A DNA stretch of 64,000 nucleotides from Kaistella flava (ex Peng et al. 2021) (GTDB lineage Bacteria; Bacteroidota; Bacteroidia; Flavobacteriales; Weeksellaceae), in contig NZ_CP040442.1 of assembly GCF_015191005.1 (NCBI RefSeq), forward strand, positions 620,001 to 684,000, given 5' to 3'. The position numbers were made by a program, and so were the translations under genes. The notes below the pieces were generated by a model. That model was not told the origin of the DNA, made no database searches, and saw nothing but the letters and a program-made list of their open reading frames with translations. Below are positions 47,882 to 56,047 of this stretch, one piece after another (position 1 is the stretch's first letter; each line of letters begins with the position of its first letter).

Positions 47882-48004
47882 AAAAACCCAGCCGAGGCTG
47901 GGTAAAAACTAATAACCATGAAAACTCAAATTAAACATGAGAATCGGAAATAAATTTACAATTTCCGTGCCAAATTAAATTGGCTATCCTCTGTAAGAAT
48001 TTTC
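47880..48004 (-). ncRNA. Candidate small RNA between rsgA and ndk
   Basis: On the minus strand a perfect -7 box TATATTTG (48016-48009) is followed by about 125 bases that fold into consecutive hairpins. These are GCCAA/TTGGC near 47981-47966, CGGAAAT/ATTTCCG near 47967-47945, CTCA/TGAG near 47942-47926, and a terminator ACCCAGCC/GGCTGGGT (47903-47886) with seven T. No gene precedes this terminator on that strand, so it most likely ends a stand-alone RNA. A 16-codon frame near its 5' end could be a leader peptide. No known RNA family is recognised. Confidence 0.55.
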
Positions 48005-48058
48005 ATTACAAATATAGAAAAGTTTTTCGTATTTTCGCACCACAATAAAACAAGATTT

Positions 48059-48478
48059 ATGTCAGGTAAAATTACATTCACCATGATCAAGCCGGATGCT
48101 GTTGCAGACGGACATATTGGTGCTATTTTAGGAAAGATTTCAGAAGCTGGTTATAAAGTGAAAGCTTTAAAATTAACTCAACTTACGAATGCAGATGCGA
48201 AAAAATTCTATGAAGTTCACGCAGAGAGACCTTTCTACGGAGAATTAGTTGACTTTATGAGTTCAGGACCAATCGTTGCAGCAGTTTTGGAAAAAGACAA
48301 TGCAGTTGAAGATTTCAGAACTTTAATCGGTGCTACTAATCCTGCAGATGCTGCAGAAGGAACGATTAGAAAAATGTTTGCAAGAAGCGTAGGAGAGAAT
48401 GCAGTACATGGTTCAGATTCAGATGAAAATGCTTTGATTGAAGCAAGTTTCCACTTCTCAGGAAGAGAGATTTTCTAG
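48059..48478 (+). CDS. ndk: Nucleoside diphosphate kinase
   Basis: A 139-residue NDK that transfers the gamma phosphate between nucleoside triphosphates and diphosphates. The N-terminus Phe-Thr-Met-Ile-Lys-Pro-Asp-Ala-Val and the phosphoacceptor His117 in Glu-Asn-Ala-Val-His-Gly-Ser-Asp-Ser are intact, as is Arg-Pro-Phe-Tyr. Length is standard. A TATTTTCG -7 box at 48030-48037 lies 21 bases before the ATG, back to back with the promoter of the candidate small RNA. It is a single-gene unit with a strong terminator. Confidence 0.97.
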   Translation: MSGKITFTMIKPDAVADGHIGAILGKISEAGYKVKALKLTQLTNADAKKFYEVHAERPFYGELVDFMSSGPIVAAVLEKDNAVEDFRTLIGATNPADAAEGTIRKMFARSVGENAVHGSDSDENALIEASFHFSGREIF

Positions 48479-48527
48479 AAAATTATAAATATCTGAAGTC
48501 AATTTTTTGATGGAGGATTTTAAAAGT

Positions 48528-48563
48528 AAAACCCTTTTAGTTTAATTACTAAAAGGGTTTTCT
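48528..48563. terminator. Terminator between ndk and rpe (both strands)
   Basis: AAAACCCTTTTAGT pairs perfectly with ACTAAAAGGGTTTT (14 bp, 6-base loop) between two convergent genes. Confidence 0.9.
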
Positions 48564-48587
48564 ATTTCTATAAATAATTCTAAAGTT

Positions 48588-49238
48588 CTATAACTTCAGT
48601 AATTCAATCGTTCTTGCTGGATTTTCTGATGAGAATACCGCATTCCCGGCAACCAGTACATCTGCACCGGCTTCAAAAAGTTTAGCCGCATTATCTAAAT
48701 TGACGCCGCCATCAATTTGAATTAAAGCCGTAGAATTATTCGATAAAATTAAATCTTTGGTTTCCGCGATTTTCTTGTAGGTATTATCAATGAATTTTTG
48801 TCCACCAAAACCTGGATTTACGCTCATTATTAAAACTAGATCTACATCTGCAATAATATCTTCCAGCATTAAAACTGGTGTGGAAGGATTTAAAACCACT
48901 CCAGCTTTTGCGCCTTTTTCTTGAATAAGATTGATCGTTCTGTTGAGATGTACACACGCTTCATAATGTACGGAGATCAAATCTGCACCATATTTAATAA
49001 ACTCCTCCACATATTTTTCGGGCTCTACAATCATCAAATGCACGTCGATAAATTTCTTCGCATGTTGCTGCACCGTTTTCATGATCGGAAATCCAAACGA
49101 AATATTAGGGACAAATCTTCCGTCCATAACATCTACGTGCAACCAATCTGCTTGCGATTGATTCAGCATTTCAATATCTCTTTGCAAATTTCCAAAATCT
49201 GCAGAAAGAAGTGAAGGTGAGATTAATTTTGTTTTCAT
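48588..49238 (-). CDS. rpe: Ribulose-phosphate 3-epimerase
   Basis: A 216-residue TIM-barrel epimerase interconverting ribulose 5-phosphate and xylulose 5-phosphate. Motifs are Pro-Ser-Leu-Leu-Ser-Ala-Asp-Phe at the start, His-Val-Asp-Val-Met-Asp-Gly-Arg-Phe-Val-Pro-Asn with the metal-binding His and catalytic Asp, Asp-Val-His-Leu-Met and Met-Ser-Val-Asn-Pro-Gly-Phe-Gly-Gly-Gln. The second catalytic Asp is in Gln-Ile-Asp-Gly-Gly-Val. Length is normal and all motifs are intact. It is downstream of the M42 peptidase gene on the same strand (47 bases) and may be co-transcribed with it. Confidence 0.96.
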   Translation of the reverse strand: MKTKLISPSLLSADFGNLQRDIEMLNQSQADWLHVDVMDGRFVPNISFGFPIMKTVQQHAKKFIDVHLMIVEPEKYVEEFIKYGADLISVHYEACVHLNRTINLIQEKGAKAGVVLNPSTPVLMLEDIIADVDLVLIMSVNPGFGGQKFIDNTYKKIAETKDLILSNNSTALIQIDGGVNLDNAAKLFEAGADVLVAGNAVFSSENPARTIELLKL

Positions 49239-49285
49239 TTTTACTTTTTTACAATTTATTTTTACGCTTTCTTTTGACGTTGAAA

Positions 49286-50362
49286 TTAATGATATTTTAA
49301 ATTCATGGTTGGCTCAATTTTCAATAATGTTTCATAAATCAATTGAATCACATTGGCTACGTCTTCCTGTGAAACCATTTCAACCGTTGTGTGCATGTAA
49401 CGTAATGGTAATGAGATTAATGCAGAAGGAACTCCGCCGTTGGAATGGGCAAATGCATCGGTATCAGTTCCGGTCGCTCTGCTTGCTGCAGCTCTTTGAA
49501 AAGGGATTTTATTTGTTTTAGCCGTATCTACAATTAACTGTCGAATGTTGTGATGAACGCTCGGTGCAAAGTAAATTACAGGACCATCACCACATTTCAA
49601 ATCTCCTTCTTTTTTCTTTTCAATCATTGGAGTAGAAGTGTCGTGCGTAACGTCGGTAATAATTGCAATGTTTGGTTTAATGGTATCTGCGATCATATTC
49701 GCACCATATAAACCAACTTCTTCCTGTACAGAATTGGTGATGTATAATCCGAAAGGAAGTTTCTTTTTATTCTTCATTAATAATCTTGCAACTTCAGCAA
49801 TCATAAATCCTCCGACTCTGTTATCCAAAGCACGTGACACAAAATATTTATTATTTAATTGAAAGAATTCATCAGGATAAGTAATCATGGTTCCAACAAA
49901 GATTCCTAAATCTTCAACTTCTTTTTTAGTAGAAGCGCCACAATCGATGAAGATATTGTCTAATTTCGGAACAGGTTCGTCTGAATTGATTCCTCTGGTA
50001 TGAATTGCTGGCCAACCGAACACTCCTTTAACCACGCCTTTTTCACCATGAAGATGAACAACTTTTGAAGGCGCAATCATTTGATCAGAACCACCATTTC
50101 TAATGACGTAAATAAGACCATCATCAGTAATGTAATTCACATACCAGGAAATTTCGTCAGCATGTGCTTCTATGACCACTTTAAACTCTGCCTCAGGATT
50201 GATAATTCCGTAGCAGGTGCCATAATGATCAACTTCTATTGTGTCAACGTAAGGTTTTAAATAGTCCATCCAAACTTTTTGACCGTTATGTTCATAACCA
50301 GTTGGAGATGCGGTGTTTAGATATTTTTCTAAAAATTCTAATGATTTGTTTTCAAATTTCAT
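49286..50362 (-). CDS. M42-family dinuclear aminopeptidase
   Basis: A 358-residue metallo-aminopeptidase of the M42 (glutamyl aminopeptidase/cellulase M) family. Metal ligands and base are visible: His67 in Glu-Ala-His-Ala-Asp-Glu, Asp in Ala-Leu-Asp-Asn-Arg near 190, Glu-Glu in Val-Gln-Glu-Glu-Val-Gly near 222, Asp in Ile-Thr-Asp-Val-Thr-His, and His in Tyr-Met-His-Thr-Thr-Val-Glu near 325. It has no signal peptide, so it is cytoplasmic; these enzymes form large tetrahedral assemblies that finish peptide breakdown. The start ATG at 50362 gives a typical length. Confidence 0.93.
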   Translation of the reverse strand: MKFENKSLEFLEKYLNTASPTGYEHNGQKVWMDYLKPYVDTIEVDHYGTCYGIINPEAEFKVVIEAHADEISWYVNYITDDGLIYVIRNGGSDQMIAPSKVVHLHGEKGVVKGVFGWPAIHTRGINSDEPVPKLDNIFIDCGASTKKEVEDLGIFVGTMITYPDEFFQLNNKYFVSRALDNRVGGFMIAEVARLLMKNKKKLPFGLYITNSVQEEVGLYGANMIADTIKPNIAIITDVTHDTSTPMIEKKKEGDLKCGDGPVIYFAPSVHHNIRQLIVDTAKTNKIPFQRAAASRATGTDTDAFAHSNGGVPSALISLPLRYMHTTVEMVSQEDVANVIQLIYETLLKIEPTMNLKYH

Positions 50363-50417
50363 GAGAAAGGAATGAATTTTGTTAGGTTAAATTTTGATTT
50401 TATAGAAGGTAAAAATA

Positions 50418-51122
50418 ATGAATTTTAATAAACTGATCTTACTATTTCTTCTGTTTTTCGGACTTCATGCAAATGCTCAACAAGATTTAACGACGCTAAA
50501 ACCGATAAGTCAATATCCGCCTGAACTTCTTAAAACAGACGAATTTGGTATTAAATACTACTACGACCCAAGTCAGAAGGCGAGAATTTATGAAATAAAT
50601 GGAGAGAATGTTGTGGTGATGGACGAGCTTATGCTAAGAAATAAGCCGAAATTTAATAATCAACTCGATCAAAATTATTATTATTTTCTCAACAAAAAAC
50701 TCAATAGGGTTTATCCACTATTCTTAACCGCTTTAGAGCAATATGAAGATATTCAAGATGAAATGCGAACTCTTGATAAAAATTCCCAACGAAAATACGT
50801 GTCAGATCGCCAAAAAGAACTGGCGAATCAGTATGAACTTCAATTACGAGATTTAACGACAACGGAAGGGCAGGTTTTTGCCAAACTAATGAATCGCGCA
50901 ACTGGCAAAACAGTTTATGAGATTATAAAAGAACTTCGCGGCGGTTGGAGTGCCTTCTGGTGGAATGTAAAAGGCAATATTGCTGACGTAAGTTTAAAGG
51001 AACCTTACGACCCTCATGTAAATAGAACTGATGAATTTATAGAATCATTGCTCCAAAGTAATTGGAATAGCGGATATTTGCAACCTTATCCTGGGTATCT
51101 TACCTTTAAAATTAAAAAATAG
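50418..51122 (+). CDS. DUF4294-domain exported protein
   Basis: A 234-residue protein with a signal peptide (1-20, ending His-Ala-Asn-Ala). The body has a Tyr-Tyr-Tyr-Phe-Leu-Asn-Lys-Lys-Leu-Asn-Arg-Val-Tyr-Pro-Leu helix and an Arg-Ala-Thr-Gly-Lys-Thr-Val-Tyr-Glu-Ile-Ile-Lys-Glu-Leu-Arg-Gly-Gly segment. Tyr-Asp-Pro motifs follow near the end. This pattern is that of the Bacteroidota DUF4294 family, function unknown. One base separates its stop from the start of the S1/P1 nuclease gene, so the two are almost certainly co-transcribed and possibly coupled. It is divergent from the M42 peptidase gene. Confidence 0.8.
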   Translation: MNFNKLILLFLLFFGLHANAQQDLTTLKPISQYPPELLKTDEFGIKYYYDPSQKARIYEINGENVVVMDELMLRNKPKFNNQLDQNYYYFLNKKLNRVYPLFLTALEQYEDIQDEMRTLDKNSQRKYVSDRQKELANQYELQLRDLTTTEGQVFAKLMNRATGKTVYEIIKELRGGWSAFWWNVKGNIADVSLKEPYDPHVNRTDEFIESLLQSNWNSGYLQPYPGYLTFKIKK

Positions 51123-51123
51123 T

Positions 51124-51915
51124 ATGAACAAAGTTTTACAAAATTCAGTATTGCTACTTGCTTTATTGAGTTTTAATTTCGGTTATTCATGGGGAATGAC
51201 CGGTCACAGAGTTATTGCAGAAATCGCAGAAAACCATCTTTCTGGCAAAGCAAAAAGAAGTTTAAAGAAAATTATAGGCACAGAAAAATTAGCCTATTGG
51301 GCGAACTGGCCGGATGATATTAAATCAGACACTACCGGAGTTTGGAAACCAACGGAGCAATGGCATTACGTAAACGTCGCCCCACAGTCGAATATAAAAG
51401 AGTTTACAGAGGCTTTAAAAGCCCAAGCAGGTCCGAATATCTATACTCAAATAAAAGTTCTTTCTGAGCAGATTAAAGATAAAAAAACATCACCACAAGA
51501 TCGTGAAATCGCGTTAAGATTTCTTGTTCACTTAGTGGGAGATGCTGCACAACCTCTACACATTGGACGGTTAGAAGATTTGGGAGGTAATAGAATTAAA
51601 TTGAATTATTTTGGAGCGCCAACTAATTTGCACTCTCTATGGGATTCTAAAATGGTTGATTTTCAAAAATACAGCTATACAGAATTTGCAAGAGTTTTAG
51701 ATGTTAAAACGAAAGAAGAAGTGAAAACGATTCAGTTAGGAACCTTAGAAGATTGGTTATTTGACAGCCATAAAGAGGCGAATAGAATCTATGCCAATTC
51801 TAAAGCTGATGCAAATTATTCTTTCGATTATAATTACAAATTTGAACCGCTTTTAGAACGCCAGTTGTTATATGGTGGTCTGCGTTTAGCAAGAGTTTTG
51901 AACGAGGTTTTATAA
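51124..51915 (+). CDS. S1/P1-type zinc nuclease, secreted
   Basis: A 263-residue phospholipase C/P1 nuclease-fold enzyme. Signal peptide cleavage after residue 22 would leave Trp23 as the mature N-terminus, which in this family itself binds zinc; Trp-Gly-Met-Thr-Gly-His-Arg follows with the next ligand. Further zinc ligands are in Ala-Asn-Trp-Pro-Asp-Asp, Gln-Trp-His-Tyr-Val, Phe-Leu-Val-His-Leu-Val-Gly-Asp-Ala-Ala-Gln-Pro-Leu-His, and Asn-Leu-His-Ser-Leu-Trp-Asp. It degrades single-stranded RNA/DNA and 3'-nucleotides outside the cytoplasm, for phosphate or nucleoside scavenging. Its last 6 bases overlap the convergent NUDIX gene. Confidence 0.93.
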   Translation: MNKVLQNSVLLLALLSFNFGYSWGMTGHRVIAEIAENHLSGKAKRSLKKIIGTEKLAYWANWPDDIKSDTTGVWKPTEQWHYVNVAPQSNIKEFTEALKAQAGPNIYTQIKVLSEQIKDKKTSPQDREIALRFLVHLVGDAAQPLHIGRLEDLGGNRIKLNYFGAPTNLHSLWDSKMVDFQKYSYTEFARVLDVKTKEEVKTIQLGTLEDWLFDSHKEANRIYANSKADANYSFDYNYKFEPLLERQLLYGGLRLARVLNEVL

Positions 51916-52326
51916 AAATTTCCTCTTCAAAACATCAAAAGCAATTTTATCTATAGGTAAAAGAAATGGGTTTTCTTCAGCAGTGAGGGAAACCCATTCT
52001 ATTTTTTCGATACATGGATCCATAATCAGCAATTCATGCTCGTCAACCATTTCTGCGAGATAATAGATGCTCAAAAGCTGTTCACTGTTTCGAAATTTAG
52101 AAACAAGAAAATCTTCCTGAGTATATAAATGTTCGATGTTTTTCACCTTGATATTCAGCTCCTCTTCCAATTCTCGTTGAACACATTCCAAGACACTTTC
52201 ACCAAATTCCAAACCGCCGCCGGGGAATTTCATAAGATGCTCACCAACGTATTCTTCGTGTAGCGCAAGGACTTTTCCATCTTTTATAATGGTAGCATAT
52301 ACTCTTACATTTACTTTATCAATCAT
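51910..52326 (-). CDS. NUDIX hydrolase
   Basis: A 138-residue Nudix protein. The Nudix box is complete: Gly-Gly-Gly-Leu-Glu-Phe-Gly-Glu-Ser, then Arg-Glu-Leu-Glu-Glu-Glu-Leu, with the metal-binding Glu residues. These enzymes hydrolyse nucleoside diphosphates linked to other groups. The flanking sequence (Leu-Met-Lys-Phe-Pro-Gly before the box, Leu-Tyr-Thr-Gln-Glu-Asp-Phe after it) does not fix the substrate. It overlaps the 3' end of the S1/P1 nuclease gene by 6 bases tail to tail, and lies 58 bases downstream of mnmD on the same strand. Confidence 0.9.
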   Translation of the reverse strand: MIDKVNVRVYATIIKDGKVLALHEEYVGEHLMKFPGGGLEFGESVLECVQRELEEELNIKVKNIEHLYTQEDFLVSKFRNSEQLLSIYYLAEMVDEHELLIMDPCIEKIEWVSLTAEENPFLLPIDKIAFDVLKRKFL

Positions 52327-52384
52327 AATTAAGTTTTAGTTTTTTTATCGGACAATCACAAAGTTAGGAATTTTTCAAATATCT

Positions 52385-53059
52385 TTAATTCTTAATCGCG
52401 TTGATCATTTCACGTTTTCCGGGAGGTCCAGCTTTTTTTTCTACGCTAAAGTTGAGCTCCTTTAAGATACGACGAACACTGCCTTTAGATGAGTAGGTGG
52501 TAAGAAGTCCGCCTTGTTTCATTGTATTTGCAACCATTTCAAATAACGGGTTCTCCCATAAATCAGGTTGAACTCTTGCTCCAAAACAATCAAAATAAAC
52601 GAGATCGATTTCCGGTAAGTCTAGATTTTTAATTTCAAAAAAATCACAATTATATTTAGTCAAGAAAAAATGAGGTAAGATTTCAACGGTTTCGTTCCAA
52701 TTACTAGCATGTATTTTCTGATAAATTTCTTCCATTTCTTTTTTATGAAAAATAGAACCATAATCAAGTTCGTTAACTTCCTGTTCAATTACGGGATATT
52801 TTTCAAGAGTGAAATAATGAATAACATGACTTTTGTCAGTTTTCAAAAACTCATCAATTGTGACCAAAACATTAAGTCCTGTACCAAAACCGAGTTCTAA
52901 AATGTTAATATCGGAATTATTTAATAAATTTAATCCATTATCAATAAACACGTGTTGAGCTTCTTGCAGTGCTCCATGGTGTGAATGGTAGTTTTCATTT
53001 AAATCATTGATATGTAGTGTTTTACTTCCGTCTGACGTGGTTCTTATCTCTCTTTCCAT
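52385..53059 (-). CDS. mnmD: tRNA 5-methylaminomethyl-2-thiouridine methyltransferase (MnmD)
   Basis: A stand-alone version of the MnmC C-terminal function: the SAM-dependent methyltransferase that completes mnm5s2U at the tRNA wobble position. SAM motif Leu-Glu-Leu-Gly-Phe-Gly-Thr-Gly-Leu-Asn; active region Val-Tyr-Phe-Asp-Cys-Phe-Gly; Pro-Gly-Lys-Arg-Glu-Met near the end. The ATG at 53059 gives 224 residues. The longer frame begins at a TTG inside a TAATTTTG promoter box (53072-53079), so that start is unlikely. The MnmC oxidase half is not here, as in other organisms with a single-domain enzyme. It is divergent from ilvE. Confidence 0.88.
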   Translation of the reverse strand: MEREIRTTSDGSKTLHINDLNENYHSHHGALQEAQHVFIDNGLNLLNNSDINILELGFGTGLNVLVTIDEFLKTDKSHVIHYFTLEKYPVIEQEVNELDYGSIFHKKEMEEIYQKIHASNWNETVEILPHFFLTKYNCDFFEIKNLDLPEIDLVYFDCFGARVQPDLWENPLFEMVANTMKQGGLLTTYSSKGSVRRILKELNFSVEKKAGPPGKREMINAIKN

Positions 53060-53087
53060 GATATTTTTTTTCAAAATTAATTTAAAA

Positions 53088-53118
53088 TTTTGATATTTAA
53101 AAAATTATTATAAATTTG
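53088..53118 (+). promoter_or_regulatory. Promoter of ilvE
   Basis: TTTTG (53088-53092), 18-base spacer, TAAATTTG (53111-53118): a near-consensus Bacteroidota -33/-7 promoter. The ATG is 25 bases downstream. The minus-strand TAATTTTG box of mnmD (53072-53079) lies just upstream, so the two divergent promoters are interleaved. Confidence 0.65.
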
Positions 53119-53143
53119 TGGAACATCAACAAAAATTTTAAAA

Positions 53144-54205
53144 ATGATAATTCAAAAATCTACTAATCCACGAATTTCAGAATTTGATCCAGAGAATTTT
53201 TCTTTTGGAAATATGTTTAGCGATCACATGGTTATTTGTGAATATGAAAATGGAAAATGGGGAGAAGTGAAAGTGATGCCTTATGGACCGCTTCCTTTTA
53301 CGCCAGCAATGATGGGAGTTAATTATGGTCAGGCTTGTTTTGAGGGAATGAAAGCTTACAAAGATAAAGATGATCAAGTTTTTATTTTTAGACCAGAAAA
53401 GAATTTTTCAAGAATCAATAAATCCGCGAGTCGTCTTGCAATGCCAGAAATTCCTGCAGAAGTTTTCTTAGATGGTTTGAAAGCATTAGTTGATTTAGAC
53501 AGAGACTGGATTCCTTACGGAGAAGGAAATTCATTATATATTCGTCCGCTTATTTTCGCAACGGAAGAAGCTTTAAAAGCTAGAATTTCTAATAAATATA
53601 TGTTTGCAATTGTTGCGACACCTGCAAAAAGTTACTATTCAGCACCAGTTTCAGTAAAAATTTCAGACTATTATTCAAGATCTGCAAACGGTGGAGTAGG
53701 ATTTGCAAAAGCAGCTGGTAACTATGCGGCATCTTTTTATCCAACGCAGTTGGCGAATGAAGAAGGATATGAGCAAATTATCTGGACTGATGATTCTACT
53801 CATGAATATTTCGAAGAAAGTGGAACGATGAACGTTTTCGTTAGAATTAATGATACGATTTATACGCCACCAACTTCAGAGAAAATCTTAGATGGAGTTA
53901 CCAGAGACAGTTTCATTCAATTAGCAAATAAAAGAGGAATTGAATTAAAAGTAGAACCTATCTCTGTAAAATCAGTAGTTGAAGCTCACAAAAATGGTTC
54001 TTTAAAAGAAGTTTGGGGAGTTGGAACTGCTGTTGTTACAACCCTTTTTAAAGCAATCGGATATCAAGGTGAGAAATTAGAATTGCCTCTATTAACTATT
54101 GAAGACAGTTTTGCTCTACAACTTCAAAAAGATTTAGTTGACCTTCAAACGAATGTTGCCGAAGATACTTTTGGATGGAGAGTTTTAGTTGAAAAAAGCA
54201 TTTAA
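53144..54205 (+). CDS. ilvE: Branched-chain amino acid aminotransferase
   Basis: A 353-residue fold-type IV PLP enzyme that transaminates leucine, isoleucine and valine. Early motif Asn-Tyr-Gly-Gln-Ala-Cys-Phe-Glu-Gly-Met-Lys-Ala-Tyr; Arg-Pro-Leu-Ile-Phe-Ala; the PLP lysine in Gly-Val-Gly-Phe-Ala-Lys-Ala-Ala-Gly-Asn-Tyr-Ala; Glu-Glu-Ser-Gly-Thr-Met-Asn-Val-Phe; and Gly-Val-Thr-Arg near 255. Length and motifs match the larger BCAT subgroup (about 350). It is a single-gene unit with a good promoter and a terminator, without other ilv/leu genes around it. Confidence 0.95.
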   Translation: MIIQKSTNPRISEFDPENFSFGNMFSDHMVICEYENGKWGEVKVMPYGPLPFTPAMMGVNYGQACFEGMKAYKDKDDQVFIFRPEKNFSRINKSASRLAMPEIPAEVFLDGLKALVDLDRDWIPYGEGNSLYIRPLIFATEEALKARISNKYMFAIVATPAKSYYSAPVSVKISDYYSRSANGGVGFAKAAGNYAASFYPTQLANEEGYEQIIWTDDSTHEYFEESGTMNVFVRINDTIYTPPTSEKILDGVTRDSFIQLANKRGIELKVEPISVKSVVEAHKNGSLKEVWGVGTAVVTTLFKAIGYQGEKLELPLLTIEDSFALQLQKDLVDLQTNVAEDTFGWRVLVEKSI

Positions 54206-54238
54206 GAAACTTTTTAGTTTTATTAAATATAGTATTCA

Positions 54239-54270
54239 AAAACCGAGAATAATTATTTCTCGGTTTTTTC
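54239..54270 (+). terminator. Terminator after ilvE
   Basis: AAAACCGAGA pairs perfectly with TCTCGGTTTT (10 bp, 9-base loop), then T tracts. Confidence 0.88.
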
Positions 54271-54314
54271 GTTTTTTAATCTAATTCGAAATGCTTATTT
54301 TCGCAAAAGTTTTT

Positions 54315-54824
54315 ATGAAAAAAATAATCCTACTTTGTTCTTTTATCTTGATTGGTTGTGTAAAGCACGCACCGGCTCATCCTCCTGTAGGCGGAATTTT
54401 GAGTCAAAAAGATTTAGATAATTCAAAAAATAGATCTAAAAATTTGAATCTTATAGAAAGAAATCAAATTGAAGATTGGATCAAAAATCAAGATGAAGCC
54501 TTTTATCCAATGAGTATGAATTATTGGGTAAACGATAAAAATCTACAAAATCATAGAAAAAAAGAGAATGGTGAAGTGGTTTCTTATCAATATGATATTT
54601 ACGATTTCGATTTAACGAAATTGTATGAAACACCAGTCCAGAATAAAAATAAAGTTTTTGGTCGCTTTGAAGAATTAAAACCAGTGGAAGATGCTTTGCG
54701 ACACATGGAAAAAGATCAGGAAGTTACGCTGCTAATTCCTTCATCACTAGGTTTTGGAACTTATGGCGACAATGACCAGATTCCAAATGATATGCCTTTA
54801 ATAATTAAATTAAAAGTACTTTAA
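54315..54824 (+). CDS. gldI: GldI-like FKBP-type peptidyl-prolyl isomerase lipoprotein
   Basis: A 169-residue lipoprotein (lipobox Leu-Ile-Gly-Cys15). Its C-terminal part is an FKBP-type isomerase domain (Tyr-Gln-Tyr-Asp-Ile-Tyr-Asp, Leu-Leu-Ile-Pro-Ser-Ser-Leu-Gly-Phe-Gly, Asp-Met-Pro-Leu-Ile-Ile). The N-terminal Asn-Tyr-Trp-Val-Asn-Asp-Lys region is typical of GldI, a gliding-motility protein thought to fold periplasmic components. The ATG at 54315 is preferred over one at 54291 because it begins the signal peptide, and a TATTTTCG promoter box (54296-54303) lies inside the longer frame. The next gene encodes another isomerase lipoprotein 14 bases downstream. Whether the organism glides is unknown; gldI also occurs in non-gliders. 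Confidence 0.8.
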   Translation: MKKIILLCSFILIGCVKHAPAHPPVGGILSQKDLDNSKNRSKNLNLIERNQIEDWIKNQDEAFYPMSMNYWVNDKNLQNHRKKENGEVVSYQYDIYDFDLTKLYETPVQNKNKVFGRFEELKPVEDALRHMEKDQEVTLLIPSSLGFGTYGDNDQIPNDMPLIIKLKVL

Positions 54825-54838
54825 AAATATTGCTATTT

Positions 54839-55963
54839 ATGTTAAAAAAGAATTTATTAATCGCGATAGCAGCGATTTCGCTAACAAGTTGCACCCCAAT
54901 TTATAAAAAAATGAACGTAGACAAAGAAACTTACGCAGGCCTTAAAGACGGACTTTATGCCAATTTCCAAACTTCAAAAGGAAATATGATTGTAAAACTA
55001 GAAGACAAAAAAGCACCTGTTACAGTTGCAAATTTTGTTGGTCTAGCTGAAGGAAAAATCGATAACACTGCAAAAGCGAAAGGTGTTCCTTTTTATGACG
55101 GAACGATTTTCCACAGAGTAATCAAAGATTTTATGATCCAGGGAGGTGATCCTAAAGGAACAGGAATGGGTGATCCAGGTTATAAATTCGACGACGAAAA
55201 AAATGACCTACAACACACAGGAAAGGGAATTTTATCAATGGCGAATTCAGGACCAAATACGAATGGTTCTCAATTTTTCATTACAGAAATCCCTACTCAT
55301 TGGTTAGACGGAAAACACACTGTTTTCGGTGAAGTGGTAAACGGTATTGAGGTAATTGATACGATTGCTAATGTAGATAAAGGAGCACAGGATAAACCTA
55401 GAACTGATGTAGTTTTAGAAAAAGTTGCGATTTTCTCTAAAGGTGATGAGTACAAAAATTACGATGCTGCGACCATTTTCAAAGAAGGAAAAGCAAAAAT
55501 TAAAGAAAATAATAAAGCGATTCTTGACAAAATTGAAGCAGATAAAAAGAAGAAAGTAGAAGAGTTTGCAGCAAATCAGCAAAAATTAGTTGATGATTTG
55601 AAAGCGACTATGCAATCAACTCCTTCTGGCTTATACTATAAAATCACTCAAACAACTGATGGTAAGACTGCTAATGTTGGTGATATGGTTTCTGTACATT
55701 ATGCTGGTAAATTAGTTGACGGGACTGAATTTGATTCTTCATTTAAAAGAAATGAGCCGATTGAAATTTCTATCGGTGTAGGACAAGTAATTAAAGGTTG
55801 GGACGAAGGTATTCTTTTACTAAAAGAAGGTGAATCTGCGACATTACTTATTCCATCTGAACTTGGTTATGGAGCAAATGGTGCAGGAGGCGTTATTCCA
55901 CCGAATGCATGGTTAATCTTCGATGTACAATTGGTAAAAGTGAACAGCACTTTATCAAAATAA
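54839..55963 (+). CDS. Cyclophilin-FKBP fusion peptidyl-prolyl isomerase lipoprotein
   Basis: A 374-residue lipoprotein (lipobox Leu-Thr-Ser-Cys) carrying two unrelated isomerase domains. Residues about 40-210 are a cyclophilin (Phe-His-Arg-Val-Ile-Lys-Asp-Phe-Met-Ile-Gln-Gly-Gly-Asp, Asn-Gly-Ser-Gln-Phe-Phe-Ile-Thr). A lysine/glutamate-rich helical linker (about 215-265) follows, then an FKBP domain (about 280-370) with Val-His-Tyr-Ala-Gly-Lys-Leu, Gly-Thr-Glu-Phe-Asp-Ser-Ser and Ile-Pro-Ser-Glu-Leu-Gly-Tyr-Gly. It should act as a periplasmic foldase. The start is the ATG at 54839; the longer frame starts at a TTG. It probably shares a transcript with gldI. Confidence 0.92.
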   Translation: MLKKNLLIAIAAISLTSCTPIYKKMNVDKETYAGLKDGLYANFQTSKGNMIVKLEDKKAPVTVANFVGLAEGKIDNTAKAKGVPFYDGTIFHRVIKDFMIQGGDPKGTGMGDPGYKFDDEKNDLQHTGKGILSMANSGPNTNGSQFFITEIPTHWLDGKHTVFGEVVNGIEVIDTIANVDKGAQDKPRTDVVLEKVAIFSKGDEYKNYDAATIFKEGKAKIKENNKAILDKIEADKKKKVEEFAANQQKLVDDLKATMQSTPSGLYYKITQTTDGKTANVGDMVSVHYAGKLVDGTEFDSSFKRNEPIEISIGVGQVIKGWDEGILLLKEGESATLLIPSELGYGANGAGGVIPPNAWLIFDVQLVKVNSTLSK

Positions 55964-56017
55964 ATTATAAAAAAAGACCGGTTTAGATTATTGTTTTCAC
56001 CGTGTTAAATTTTATAT

Positions 56018-56047
56018 AGCACTTCAAGTAATTGAGGTGCTTTTTTT
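56018..56047 (+). terminator. Terminator after the PPIase gene
   Basis: AGCACTTCAA pairs with TTGAGGTGCT (10 bp including one G-T pair) around a GTAA loop, followed by six further T. It lies 55 bases after the stop. Confidence 0.85.
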
